Source: Guyanagaster necrorhizus (taxonomy: Eukaryota > Basidiomycota > Agaricomycetes > Agaricales > Physalacriaceae). From it: a DNA stretch of 64,000 bases. The position numbers were made by a program, and so were the translations under genes. The notes under the pieces are model-generated. The model searched no databases. It worked only from the letters and a program-made list of their open reading frames with translations, and was not told where the DNA came from. This document shows positions 36,481-47,794 of this stretch, piece by piece; positions within the stretch are counted from its first letter, which is position 1, and every line of letters starts with the position of its first letter. Where the stretch lies: positions 385,690 through 449,689 of the forward strand of contig NW_025064912.1 of NCBI RefSeq assembly GCF_019112545.1. Direction: 5' to 3'.

Positions 36481-37721
36481 ATGGCTCCTGGCAGTGTAAC
36501 GGAAAAGATGTATTCGAAGAGCGTGATGCTACTGCTTCGTGAGCGCATAAAGTTTTTAGCATGCTTAGCTCACCGAACCGTAGCACTCTATGTCCTCAAG
36601 AGGCTCGTCTGTTCGTTCTTCACCCGCGAACGGTCGAATTCGTGGCGCACCATATGCATGGCTGCGGCCTTCCGGTTCGCGATCGACCATTCCGACTTGA
36701 GGTCGAACATGTCCTCATCTCTGAAGAATTATCTGAAATGGACGGAATCCAGTAATCTGCCAGCAGCGGTCGATGAATTACCTGATGGTGCACATTTGCT
36801 GTGGATCGGTCCAAAGCAATTAGATCAAGTTATTCTGTATTTCCATGGTGCGCCTCTCCCTTGCCGTTCATTTCGTTGCACCGGTAATGTCGTACCTGTC
36901 TAGGAGGAGCCTACATGATGAGCTGCTCCGGGAATGTCATGACATATTGTCAGTACCTCCACGAAGAGCTCAGACAACGAAACATCCACGTGGGCATCGC
37001 AATCCTAGCTTACAGTGCGTCTCCTTATTCTCCACCACATGTCGTTGATTCGTTCATGATCCAAGCAGAGCTCGTCCCAGATAACCCCTTCCCAACTCAA
37101 TTACGCGAAACCAAAGCCGCGCTCGATATGCTTCTGAATGGGGGAGCCAAACCCGAAAATATCACCCTCGCAGGCGCGTCTGCGGGCGGTAACCTGGTCC
37201 TTCAAATGCTCGCCCACATCCTCCATCGTTTACCGTCCGTCGAGCCAATCCCAGAGACGCGCTTCCGTGGGGTATTCCTGATGTCTCCCTGGGTCTCCAT
37301 GAAAGCCGACAATGGGCTAGCCCAGCACCTGCTCGATGCAAAACACAAGTACGATAACATAAGCTCTCTCTACGGCCGCCATGTCTGTCGAACGCTCCTG
37401 AAAGATATATCGGACACGGACATCCCATTCGTCGATCCCTTGGAAGCGCCAGAAGACTGGTTTAACGGAATAGACCGACTGGCGGATAGTGTATTCGTCA
37501 TGTGGGGAGAAGTGGAGTGCTTGATGGAGGGTCAGAAGAGGCTTTGTAACAAGTATCTTGAGCCTTATCATCCACAGGTCGAGATGTATGAGCAGGTATC
37601 GGGGGTCCATTGTCAGCCGATATGGGATTCTGCTTGGATGTCGAATGTCGGTGAGCCTCGAATCGTGGAATGGTTTTCGCATGTACATACGACTGGTAAG
37701 GCCAAGGAGGAAGCAATCTGA
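36481..37721 (+). CDS. Alpha/beta hydrolase (hormone-sensitive-lipase / steryl-acetyl-hydrolase type)
   Basis: Exons 36481-36847, 36904-37014 and 37069-37721 give 376 residues. An N-terminal region with a possible hydrophobic anchor (MLLLRERIKFLACLAH) precedes the fold. The oxyanion motif HGGAY is split by intron 1. The nucleophile elbow is GASAGGN (Ser197) and the catalytic His is in GVHCQPI (His340). The usual acidic residue region reads WGEVECLMEG, so the acid may be Glu rather than Asp. The second intron is 54 bases, a multiple of three with no stop, so reading through it also stays open. I prefer splicing because it restores AYKLVPDNPFP, the usual strand before the helix; relatives read Y-x-LxPxxPFP. 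The substrate is unknown; esters of sterols or lipids are typical for relatives. Confidence 0.88.
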
Positions 37722-38776
37722 TTTCTGTAATTCTGGATGATGTCCTGGGAAGGAATGGTTCTTTCTTGCCAACAGCCTGCTGCGAGGGCAGTAGTATTTA
37801 ATTTAATCTTAGGCTGTGAAAATTAAAAGATGACTTTTACCAAAAAAAAAAATGGGTGCCACTGAGACTGCGGAGATTCGAGAACAAGCCCGCCTAAGTA
37901 ATGCTTCAGTGCGAGAAACTCAGAGATGATCTTCTGACTAACAACCACAAGAATAGTTTTCGGTGTAGCTACGTTGAGACACTCCAAAAATGTTTTGTTC
38001 ATTTCGTTCAGCCAATGTACTGAGCGAAGCCAACGATGGTTGTTGGCAGCACGATCAACTTCGGTCCGCAGGGCCAGCATCTGCAGCCGCTTTCCTATCT
38101 GGGATATGTGCCGGCCGTAGCATGGCTTTATCCCTTCTCCTACCGAGGACGGCAGAGTGTCGTTCGTCGTGCATTCGTATCCTCTGGGAGAATTAATTTT
38201 GGATTCATCTCAACTTCCCCGTTCTCCTGGTTTCCGACTACGTCTCAAGCTAATTGTAGTAGCACTTATCTTTCTGGGAACGGGCCCTCAGCGACCAACA
38301 TTGCACTCGACGAGCGGCGTTAATACTCGTCAACGAGACACAGCATGGCTCATATGTATCGCATTGATGATTAGGCGGACTTATAGTCCAGGAATCGGTG
38401 GAGTCACTTTTGATGGTCAACGTCGGCGAAGCTGAAAGCGGCGAACGCGCCGAATAAGGTAATACGTCGTGTCTTCTACTATACTTTCTACTTGCCAAGA
38501 GATCCTCCAAGATCATCAGTTTACATAAGCCAGTCTCGCTGTCACGAGCGTTTGTTTCCCTTCGACAGCTTTGGCAATAAACAAAGAGGGAGAGATGATG
38601 TCGTTTCTAGGTGCCATTGTTATTACGTCATATGCATACCGACGCGTCCGCCAATCCAGATAAATGCCACCCTACGAAAGGCAAGTTATATACAGTGCCA
38701 GCGCGCGGAAAGGGATTTCTCCAAACCGCCACTTTCGCCACTTATTCGACGTTTGTCCTTCACATATGTAACTATT
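37722..38776. other. Intergenic, nothing recognised
   Basis: Region between two plus-strand genes. It has a run of nine or more A at about 37842 and several short frames without motifs. The last 100 bases are the likely leader of the zinc-finger gene. Confidence 0.4.
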
Positions 38777-40126
38777 ATGTCCGAACTGCAGATTCCGCTC
38801 GACACCTCCAATCTCTTCGACTTCCCAGAAAACTTTCCATCCTATGATGTCCATCATGATCAACCGATTGACCATCATCTGTTTAGTAGGTGAGTCACCT
38901 ATTGCTATTAATCCAGGTCGACGTTCCCCTCATAGCGTATACCATCTTTTCTTCAGTGTTGGGGATTTCAATGTTAACGCACCGGCTCTAAATGATCCAG
39001 ATGTCACATTTACCTTGGCCAACCAGATGACTTCCCACTCATAGTAAGCCGTCTTATTCGCTTCAGGTATTTTCACTTCCTCACGGACATTTAGTATATA
39101 CGACAATCCGCAAGCTCCTCCCTTCTTACCAAAACACGGCACCTCTGCCACCAACTACGATTCATATCTTCCTTTGACTGGTCATCCTGCAACTCAATCA
39201 TATGAAACATATTTACCCCCACAACCGGTTCTCGTTTCTACTCCCAAGTCGTTGAGCGACCCCATTGACTTTGGCGACTTCGACTACAAAGGGTGGCTTG
39301 CCGAACAGGGAATCATTGGATGGTCCACATTCACAAGAAATGGTGACATAGGCCCAAATCGCATCTGCCATTTCAACCCTTCCGGACGTCTGATCGGCTC
39401 TCCCAAACAGTATGCGTGTTTTTTTGAAATTTACATTTATGCAGTTACATTGATAAAATTGTGCAGCAGGGCCATCCATCGCTATCATCCGTATGCTCGC
39501 CCTCAGTGTAAAAAGCGGCCTGGTGAGAGCAGCCTTTTCCGCACAGGATTTAAAACGACTTATTTGGCGTCTCCGTAAGTGATGTTTTCACGTCAACCTC
39601 ACTTTGACTCCAAGTCTCCATACTCTAACCTGCAGATCTCCGTCTCCTGAGCCATGGCAAGTACTTCTTCTTTTCAGTAATATACTATGCACTTATGTGC
39701 TTTGGTAGCCCCCCTGGATTCCATCAAGTCTCATTTCCGTACCGCCAGCGCAAGCGGATCGTCAAAGCATATGGCGTCTCGGCTAACGGCCCATTCTGCT
39801 ACAAACGGAATGTCGACGCGGACGTCCACGACTGCCCTTTCGCGTGTGGGCAAAAATTCGTCGGGAACTCTTTCAGAGAACATTTCACGATGTTCCACCC
39901 CGGACTGAATTCGAAGCGCAGAAAGATTTGCTGTATAGTCAAGTCACATCCCAAAATACGGTGTACAGGAGCAGCCGTGCAGGGCACTTACTTTACGCAG
40001 CATTTCCAGCTCATGCACTGTCTTTCGGAGTTTTTATGCTCGTTTTGTTTGTCATCGCACACGCGGAAGGAAGAAGTGCTTAGGCATCTTGGGACGTGCA
40101 AGGTGCTGAGTCGCAAAGGAACATGA
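38777..40126 (+). CDS. C2H2-like zinc-finger protein
   Basis: Six exons (38777-38889, 38957-39043, 39095-39409, 39467-39574, 39636-39656, 39709-40126) join into 353 residues. The fifth intron uses a GC donor (CATG|GCAAGT) with a TAG acceptor; only that choice keeps the frame. The N-terminal 200 residues are acidic, Pro-rich and low in motifs (DFGDFDYKGWLAEQGIIGW). The last 130 hold Cys/His arrays: CPFACGQKFVGNSFREHF with MFH, then CCIVKSH with RCTGAAVQGTYFTQHFQLMH, then CSFCLSSHTRKEEVLRHLGTC. This order resembles basidiomycete C2H2-type transcription-factor-like proteins. DNA binding is inferred. It runs tail to head with the hydrolase gene. Confidence 0.8.
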
Positions 40127-40519
40127 CTTTGGGGGAAAGGAAACCTGTAATCGGAACCCATTTCAGGATGCAGAATAACTATCGAGTAGGTTAAATGATT
40201 ACTTGTGTGGAACTTGAGTCACTGGATGTCCCACCCCTCGTCTCATTCGCAGAAGTTGTTTTGGCCTAACCACTGCCATTTAAAATAGTTGTTCAACTGA
40301 GTCTGACGTTGTTAATTCTGCAGGTGCCGACAACCAAGGGGGTACTTAGCAGGGATGTCGATGAGTCCTAGTATCGGGTACGCCTTACATCAAATTTTGA
40401 AGTCGTGTACAACCCACAGTTTGTCGCTTTGGTTATAAAAGGGCGACTTCTGTAGCATTTGGCAAAGAATTGGTTCTTTGCACCCCCCCTTATTATCGAC
40501 ATCAGCCAGTAATTTCGCA

Positions 40520-40594
40520 ATGGTGGTCCTCAAGCTGGGGCCAGTCGAGTATCGTCAGTTGGGATCGTCCGGCCTACGAGTATCTGTACCAATC
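40520..40594 (+). pseudogene. First exon of an aldo-keto reductase, orphaned
   Basis: Twenty-five codons from an ATG encode GPVEYRQLGSSGLRVSVPI, the N-terminus of fungal aldo-keto reductases, and end at a good donor (GTATGA). A TATAAAAG lies about 85 bases upstream. The next exon is missing: the sequence after the acceptor (CTTTTCAG, about 40648) is a copia fragment in the opposite direction. Confidence 0.7.
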
Positions 40595-40636
40595 GTATGA
40601 ATTCTCTAGTTTGCTTTGGAGAGTATATCGCTTATA

Positions 40637-40858
40637 TCACCACTTTTCAGGTTGACAGCGCGAAGGAGCCAAGTTACGTGTGAAGATGGATATCGATACT
40701 GCTTCTGCCCAAAAGCGGTCTGCGAAGCCAGAGTTACTAAGCAGGGCCCGAGTATCCTTCATGATGGTCTGCCATGCTATTCTGCACCAAAGAATGAGGG
40801 GCCGATAATAATTTCCTGGCAGGGAATTTGGTACTGTCGACTTCCGCACTTTAGCCAT
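40637..40858 (-). mobile_element. Ty1/copia integrase fragment
   Basis: A 73-codon minus frame reads LLSNSGFADRFWAEAVSIS, TRNLAPSR, the conserved end of copia integrases (relatives: L-x-x-G-L-x-x-x-FWAEA-x-x-x-A-x-Y-x-x-N-x-x-PSR). No LTR or other pol domain is near. Confidence 0.75.
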
Positions 40859-40859
40859 G

Positions 40860-40990
40860 AGAGCATAATACTAGATAGATATCTACGCACCTTTTCCATA
40901 AATACACCACCTCGTCGATGGTATTTATTCCACTATCCCAGGCGGCCTTCAGAATCGGGAGCGAATGTTCTTCATCTATCTTTAATGGAA
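40860..40990 (-). pseudogene. Aldo-keto reductase internal exon, inverted
   Basis: The minus strand reads LKIDEEHSLPILKAAWDSG then INTIDE, matching the aldo-keto reductase segment that should follow the first exon at 40520-40594 (relatives: DEE-SLP-LKAAWDxGINTIDTAN). It lies in the opposite orientation, beyond the copia fragment. The active-site region that follows is lost. Confidence 0.68.
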
Positions 40991-41536
40991 CAACGGGACG
41001 GTATAGGATCATGTTCTGCTTACGATCCATTCCGGAGACCCGAAGCTCATAGCGCCCAGCTATAAGTTTTTCCCGCCACAACGACAGAGAGGCTGTTCCT
41101 TCTCTGGGTGGCATACCCCTCGGATCATCAATCACCGCCCAGGAGCAATCCTCGACGGGAGATCGAATTCACTGCCGGATGTTTTTGACAAAGATTATCA
41201 TCAAGTGCTGAATAATTGCCGGCGGGCAAGAGGGGAACTATTACTCGATAGCAAAAGGAACCTAACGAAGATGGAGCGGGCACTCTTTACCGATCTATAC
41301 GTACTTACTTCAGCTCTTTCTCCAGTTCACAAGGCGAATCCCCGGGTGCCGAATCAACCTTCTCGACAACATCCCAGCTAACTATGATATCCTTGCTGCT
41401 AGAATTTGCATGAGTAGCGTGTATATCGTGCGAAGAGGGTCGTTGTGAAATTACTTCTTCACAGGCGTGGCGTTAAGTGTGAGTACTTAAGGTTGTTCAC
41501 CGGTCCGGCTTCTTTTCCCTTCAACCCCCACTCGTC

Positions 41537-42580
41537 ATACAGTCTGTCTTAGTCCTTCACGGGTACGTTTGTATTTCGTTGCGCTTCCTTAGGCCCGTTT
41601 GGCTAACAACTCTGTGGGAAAGATACGCCCAAAATGCAACCATCTTCAGCAAACGCGTTGGTTTTCTAATATAAGATCTGAGAGAAGCCGCTGTTAACAT
41701 CATGCTTCTTTAGCTTGGATCTCTTCGAAAAAAGTGCGGCAAGGATATCGAATTAGTAGATTCGTCCGTATGGATATAAATTTTCTAGGCTCACCCATGA
41801 AGTATTATTCTAGTTTTCGTCGACCCTCCCCAGATCATCTCACCGGCTGATCTACGTGCCAACGCGTCATAAACTGAACTAGTGGCTATTTTATCCCGCT
41901 GATGGCCAGCCTAGAAGGTGGTATGATGTGTATTGTGACCTCACTAGAGCTACCAGACTGGAAGAATCTCTCGCGATGCTCAGAGATGTTCCCAAGCAGA
42001 GGACATTTGATGTATGTGACCTTCTTTCATCACGAAGACACATTTTGCTGAACCTTTAATGCGTCCACTCGCAAGGTATATTTGGGTTCAGGTAAGTATT
42101 AATATGCTCATGGCTAGAGTAAAGTTAGAATGTATTGCTGTTGTTGGCCAAGGTGCAGCCATGGCAGCCTTTCTTTCGGCATTGGTATGCCAACAGATAG
42201 ACTCCATTTTGGCCCTTGATTCATGAACCACGAGCAGCTAGAAAATCCTCAGTCGTATCCTCTGATTCTCGTTGATGGCAAGCCTCCTCATCCCCCGTTG
42301 TGAGTTCTCTCCCTTGGCATTTGTTGTGACAAAACTAAACCATACACGTCCAGTCAATTTAGTGTCTGTATCGCAGGATATAGGATCAGACCCGTTAGCC
42401 GATCTCGTGTTTAACCCCACGTATGCAACGCCGACACTTCACGTCATCTGTAAAAACGACATCGTGATGCTCGAAGAACGGACGAAAGTTCTCTCGGACT
42501 CTACGAGAGGTTCTATCGCGAAATGCGTTGCCTCGGAAAGAACTTTGAGCGTTTTCAACAAAGTTTCTCGGATGGCTGGG
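41537..42580 (+). pseudogene. FSH1-type serine hydrolase pseudogene
   Basis: Exon-like pieces follow the FSH1 (PF03959) family in order: SVLVLHG (41540-41562), YAQNATIFSKR, LGSLRKKCGKDIEL, VFVDPPQIISPADL, LEESLAMLRDVPKQRTFD (41950-42010), GIFGF, GAAMAAFLSAL (42153-42186), LENPQSYPLILVDGKPPHPP, and NPTYATPTLHVICKNDIVMLEERTK. Introns of about 50-80 bases lie between them. Lesions: the expected start codon reads ATA at 41537, a one-base shift at the acceptor before FVDPP, a bad acceptor before GIFGF, loss of the acceptor AG before the GxSxG elbow (SQGAA expected), a two-base loss between YRIR and DPLADL, and a degraded His-bearing end. Some could be assembly errors, but together they indicate a dead gene. 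Confidence 0.78.
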
Positions 42581-42589
42581 CTTCACATT

Positions 42590-43878
42590 GAGGATTTTTG
42601 CATCTCGTTTCTTGACTTTTTTTTTGCTTACATTGCAGCGTAGGTGTAGGACTCTTGGTCTCGCTCGTTATTTATTATTACTTGTATGTGCCATAATCCC
42701 AGGGTCCTTTCACTATGATCAAGGTGCCAAATTGGGCGTTCTTCTTTTCTTAACACCTAATGCTTTCAAATTTTTCCTGCTATATTTTTCTTTGATTGAA
42801 CCCCTAGTGCGTAACCAATTTTGAAATGTCTTTCCGAACTGATGCTGTTCAAAACTGATGCCAAGCATTTCTTTATGTGAGCCTATACACTGTGTGTCAC
42901 TTACCAGCCATTGATTTGTCTTCTCTTCAGTTTTCGGCTGCCCAGGTTGCTATCGTTATCAGAGACAGCTAGTTCTTGTACCCTTCTGGGGAGTCATTGT
43001 TCCCTTCTCGACACATTCTCCTTGCTCATACTTCGATCCTGCAAGAATTATCTCTTCTAGCTCTGACGAAGCAATGAGTAGCACTGCTTTGTTTACCCTC
43101 CTATTTGCATTCGTGTTTGCTCTCTCTCACCGCTTACCATGGTAGCCCTTCAACTTCTAACAAATTTGGGTCATTCAGAATACCGCATCATTAATTACCG
43201 TGTTGTAGTATCTCCTTGTATGCGATGATCTTTTCTCTCAATGAATACCTGGCTGACTCTCTGTACTATTCGTACATTGTACTGCCGAAGCGAGGATAAA
43301 ATGGTCCATTTTCAGATCTTTTCTGTTGAACACCATGAGACGAGATCGAAGCGTTCCACTGTGGCTCAAACTTATTGTCCCGTCATCCGGATTTGGAGGA
43401 ATTGTCTCATTCCTTGAGACTCTTTGGCCAGATTCATGGAACCGTTTGTTCTAGCCGTAGGGAAGAGCCTGGTCATTAGTATCGCAAGTCATTGCAGTGA
43501 ATGTGAAAGAGGTGAATGCGTAGTGTGACCAAATGTTGGAAAGCGCCCAGTAGGAGTATTGACGTCATCAATGTTGTGCAGGGGGCCGTTATAGGATTTA
43601 CATAGCAGGTATCATTCCTATATGATTACGGTACAGAGATGTATAGATGCTGTGAGAGTAATATGCGGTACAAGATGGTAAAGAAATGGATGCTTATGAT
43701 CGTTCAATTAGATGTAAATAAATCCAGAAAGTTCATGCGTGCAAGGTGGCATGCAAGCTCTTTATCGACTCGTTGATGCGTTGCACGTTCTTGTCCATAG
43801 GCATCTGAAGAGTAAATCAGAAACGAAGGCTCCTTTAAGGCGCAAAAAATCGTTCCTTACTTCGAAGAAGTCATGCAT
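42590..43878. other. Intergenic, nothing recognised
   Basis: AT-rich plus frames at 42588-42824 are hydrophobic and motif-free. The right end is the 3' flank of the minus-strand gene at 43879. Confidence 0.4.
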
Positions 43879-44593
43879 CTACTCTTTCTTCTTGGCATTC
43901 GCCTCCTCGCGTTGCGCGATCCTCTCCACGAAGACGTAAGATTCATCCGTGAATCGGCCATCGAACTCCTGCCTTTTATTCTTAACCCTATTTTTCGGAC
44001 CCTTGCCAGCTTTCCTTTGGCTGGCATACACTGATCCCAAGTCATCAGAAGAAGAACAGTCGTCCCTGCGAGACTTCGTATTGGACTGATGGGTGATTCC
44101 CCAGCTCCCCCGTGGATCCTTCGGTCCATCGTGATCCAGCGAGTCCAAGTAATCTTCAAGCTTCAGAACCTCGCCTCTCTTAGCGGCCTCGATGCCTCTA
44201 ATCCAATAGGAGATGTACTCCCCCATATGATCAACAAAGTATCGATACTCCGAATCCCGGGCCTCGTCCTTGGACATCTCCGCCTGCTTGGGCATTTCGG
44301 AATCCCAGGAATCCACCATCGGTGGACCCAGCGACGACTCTACGTTGGCTACGTTTTGATTGTGAAGTATGTTGTTTTCATGATGCAAGGCATCCGTTGC
44401 ACTCATGTACTTGGGCTGCAGGCGAAGGGTGCATACATTACAGTACCAGTCGGAATATTTGCCTCGAGTGAAATCTATATTCCGGCGAAAGTAAGATTAG
44501 CTTCAACCCGATGCTCGAGACTTGGGTAAACGTACATTCGGGTTTAGCAAATGGAGGTGTCCTGGGCACCCGTGAGTAAGCAGTTGACCGCAT
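43879..44593 (-). CDS. Small protein with a single Cys2-His2-like module
   Basis: Two minus-strand exons (44593-44536 and 44474-43879; intron GTACGT...AATATAG with a GCTAAT branch site) give 217 residues, starting MRSTAYSRVPRTPPFAK. The exon junction leads directly into GKYSDWYCNVCTLRLQPKYM and DALHHENNILH. This is a CxxC plus paired-His module, so the ATG inside exon 2 at 44406 would cut off the Cys pair. A helix-rich, charged middle (SEYRYFVDHMGEYISYWIRG) and a Lys/Arg-rich end (KNRVKNKRQEF, finishing ANAKKKE) follow. I recognise the module type but not the family's function; nuclear location is inferred from charge. Confidence 0.72.
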
Positions 44594-47113
44594 ATTTTGC
44601 GAAGTAGACTGAGGTCGCCGTTACCAAGGTATTGTCAATCAATATAGAGTAATGTAGAAATAGGATGAAGTATGGTGATGTTAGGGGTCGTCAGGGAAAG
44701 AGGAAAACAGGACGAAAATATTACGACACGGAACACAACTGGATCGCCGTGTCTTTATAGGACACAGCTAGGGGTGTGGAGAGACAGCGACAACCCTTGG
44801 CAATCGCCAGCTGCGTCGTGATCACCCCTTATTTTTAGACGACTAGGATGATGAACTTGAACAATTGTGCCTAGCAGGGCAGGCAGCTGCGCCTTGCTAT
44901 GGAAGGTTTTACACATTCTTAAATGCCATTATCCAATTTCCGTAAGTACCTCCAAGGTGCCAGGTGCCTTCAAAGACCGAGCTCTATCTCTTGAATCAAC
45001 TTGAAGTCTGACATGACCAAGCTGAGAACCACAGTGCCCGTCTAGTATTGCCGTTTCACCCGCTCCACTGCTTCGATGGAAGAGTCTTCGTTGCCAAACA
45101 ACATGTTTAAGAAGATAATTGTCAAACGATCTCGTAGATGTTGACTCGGAGCCAGCAACGGAATCTAGAACATGGCATTAATTGGCTACTTGTCCTCATG
45201 AGGCCCCATATCAGGTAGTGACCCTGGACATGGGAAGACAAGAAAGCAGACTTGGAACTTGAATAAAGTTCTGGTTGTCATGTGCATTCAACTGCACTTG
45301 TCAATGACCCAGCACCTCTTATCAGATCAAGACACCATCAGTGAGGAAGAAAGTGCCATTACAAGTAAAATTCTATCTGTCTATATTTTCAGTGACCAAA
45401 AAAAAGGTGTCCACAGAGTATCACCAAGTTGGATGAACAGGATGGACTACACTAATGGATGGTACTGTTGGCACCAAATACACCAATCAAAACAAGTTGA
45501 ATTCAGCATTGCATCACAGTTGAATATGCAATAGCTAGAGTAGGTCTGGAGGGGTTTCTGATATGCAGAAATAGATTTTATGTGGTTGGTATGCTGGTAA
45601 GTTCTAGGGAACATGGGAGATCCAGTCCCAGTATTAATGTTTATTGTTCAAGTCACAGTAATTGAGCCTGCTTGAACTTGCAATCATCAAGATCAACTAC
45701 ATGCAGTAATAATGAATTCATATGATTGCAATAGGACTTTTGATGAATAGTGGGGGGATTTAATTTTTGGAGAGGAATGAGATGTCAAGGAGAAGAGAAT
45801 TATGCAGGAGAGTGTGATATTTCACAGAGTCTACTGGCAATACAAAGGACAAGGAGCATGTCAAGAGGACTGCAGAAGAAAACTAGTTAGATATGGCAGC
45901 TGGTTGGCTGTTGACTCTGTGGTATCCAAGCACAGGTTGGAGGATTGCCATTTTAAAGGAGACTGAATAAGACTTGTTGACAAGCTAAAACATGCTGAAG
46001 AACTTCAACATATTGGTTAATTCCATGGAGACTACAAGCTTGTTATTAATGTTGCATTAGAATATCCATCCAGAGAATATAACTGAACTGGGATTCCACC
46101 ATGCAGTTCCAAGACACCCATATCAAGAGAGGCAAGATGATTTATCTCAAGCTCATAGTCTTTCATGAATCAATTTCCCATTTTCTCTGCTATCACTGAG
46201 TTTCTTTCAAGAAAGATCCTTGTATACAGATAATTTGATATGGCTGAAAGATATCCTCTTCCACTTCAAGTCTTTATGTGATATGCAAGACTCAGTGTAA
46301 GTATTTTTCATCTTATTCATGTGTTCATTCTTGTACACACTGGCAGCCCACATCTTGCATAGCCAAAGATTTTCCCTGAGTTACTGCTTAGAGTTAGCAC
46401 TACTGCTATTAACCTAACAATGTCTCCTATTGTCTCTTGCTGCAAAGTGGTACATGCTTAATCTCTCTCTAGTATGTTTGGAAATTGAAGAATGAACCAG
46501 CTGATCACAAGCATCACACTAGAATTAAGAAGAAACATCAAAGTCTGAGACCTGAACTGCATACTTAAAAAGAAGTAAATCCATCCCTTGATTGCCAATG
46601 AATAGATTTGAACCATCATGATGTCCACAATGCCTCTGATCTGTTCTGAGGCACAGATCCATATGAAGTTTGTGGTGACATTACATGTTTTATTTCCTTG
46701 CTGGTTTTTTGTAAGCCTCATCTCACCAGAACAATATATATTCTAGTATAGAATATAAGACTGATAAGCTCTGGTTATACATCAGTATTTACATATATCT
46801 GTTCTTACTATATAAGATACTATGACCCTGGAGACAATGTCAGCAACAGATAAGGCAAATTCAATTTTCATTATTGCTATTTTACAAAACAAGTGACTTT
46901 TGTTTTCTTTTTAAAAATTACAAATTAACTATCTTAATTGGGATTATCAAAATACAGTGACTCTGTGGAAGTCTTATCAAGATGCCAATATAAATCTGTA
47001 TAAACAATCAATGATTGAAGTTGTTCATTTTTTTGTCAAACACATTCTTTAAAGTGGTATCTAGGTGGGGATTATTTTACACACATGATAGTGTCAGTCT
47101 TGTTCTCTAAGCT
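44594..47113. other. Promoter side of the small gene, then CpG-poor repeat DNA
   Basis: CpG is normal to about 45200 and then nearly disappears. The minus-strand gene at 44593 has a TTTATAGG-like AT-rich patch at about 44754. From 45250 on I see only motif-free short frames (for example 45259-45534 and 46458-46721) and no LTR of the known family. Confidence 0.45.
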
Positions 47114-47118
47114 ATAAC

Positions 47119-47626
47119 TGTTATGATTTTTTCTATTTTCTTCTCTTTTTTCTTGGAAATAACCCCTATCTTTGCTTAGTCAGGGTGCTTAGGCCAGCGC
47201 TTAGGACCATGGGAACGCTTAGCTCAGCACCCAAGTCGGTCACTCTCCTATCACGATGCTATGCACTGTGAAGGAAGAGACAATGCTCCTTTTGTCCTTA
47301 AATTGCAGTGCAGCAACAGCAGCACAACAGCCTTTGTGGAGAGCCTGGCAACAGCAGGGGTAACAGCTCTATGACAGACAATATCTTTTGTGANNNNNNN
47401 NNNNNNNNNNNNNNNNNNNNNNNNNNNNNNNNNNNNNNNNNNNNNNNNNNNNNNNNNNNNNNNNNNNNNNNNNNNNNNNNNNNNNNNNATCTTATCTTGA
47501 GCGAACTGCAATGCCTTGACAACACAACACTAGTCACACACAAGTGGACTCTGACAGTATAACCCAAAGTGCAAGATTCTGTCAGTTTATCATGTGTCTC
47601 TAGTCACATGGAATTTGAGCTTAACA
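47119..47626 (+). repeat. 5' LTR of the full-length gypsy element (with assembly gap)
   Basis: TG...CA ends (TGTTATG to CTTAACA). It contains 95 unknown bases at 47394-47488, where the 3' LTR has 92 bases including its TATTTAAG promoter-like block. Compared with the 3' LTR it keeps several CpGs that the other has lost. Confidence 0.93.
47394..47488. other. Run of 95 N (sequence gap)
   Basis: Undetermined bases inside the 5' LTR. Frames crossing it are meaningless. Confidence 0.99.
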
Positions 47627-47794
47627 ATTAGTTTGAGACTTCTTGCTTCCCTTTCTCAGGCCCAACCATGCTGAGAAACTGAATGCCTTCTGCTCTAAAT
47701 CCATCCAATCCAAACTTTACTCATGAGTTCTTCGAACTCTTGGCTTCTATCATTGGAACCTTGATTGGTTTATTGGTGATCATACAGCTGTGCT

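Noticed and set aside
47251..47567. Frames running across the N gap
   Set aside because: They contain undetermined residues and lie inside an LTR.
47627..47650. Primer-binding site after the 5' LTR
   Set aside because: The sequence attagtttgag does not match the 3' end of a tRNA that I can recognise.
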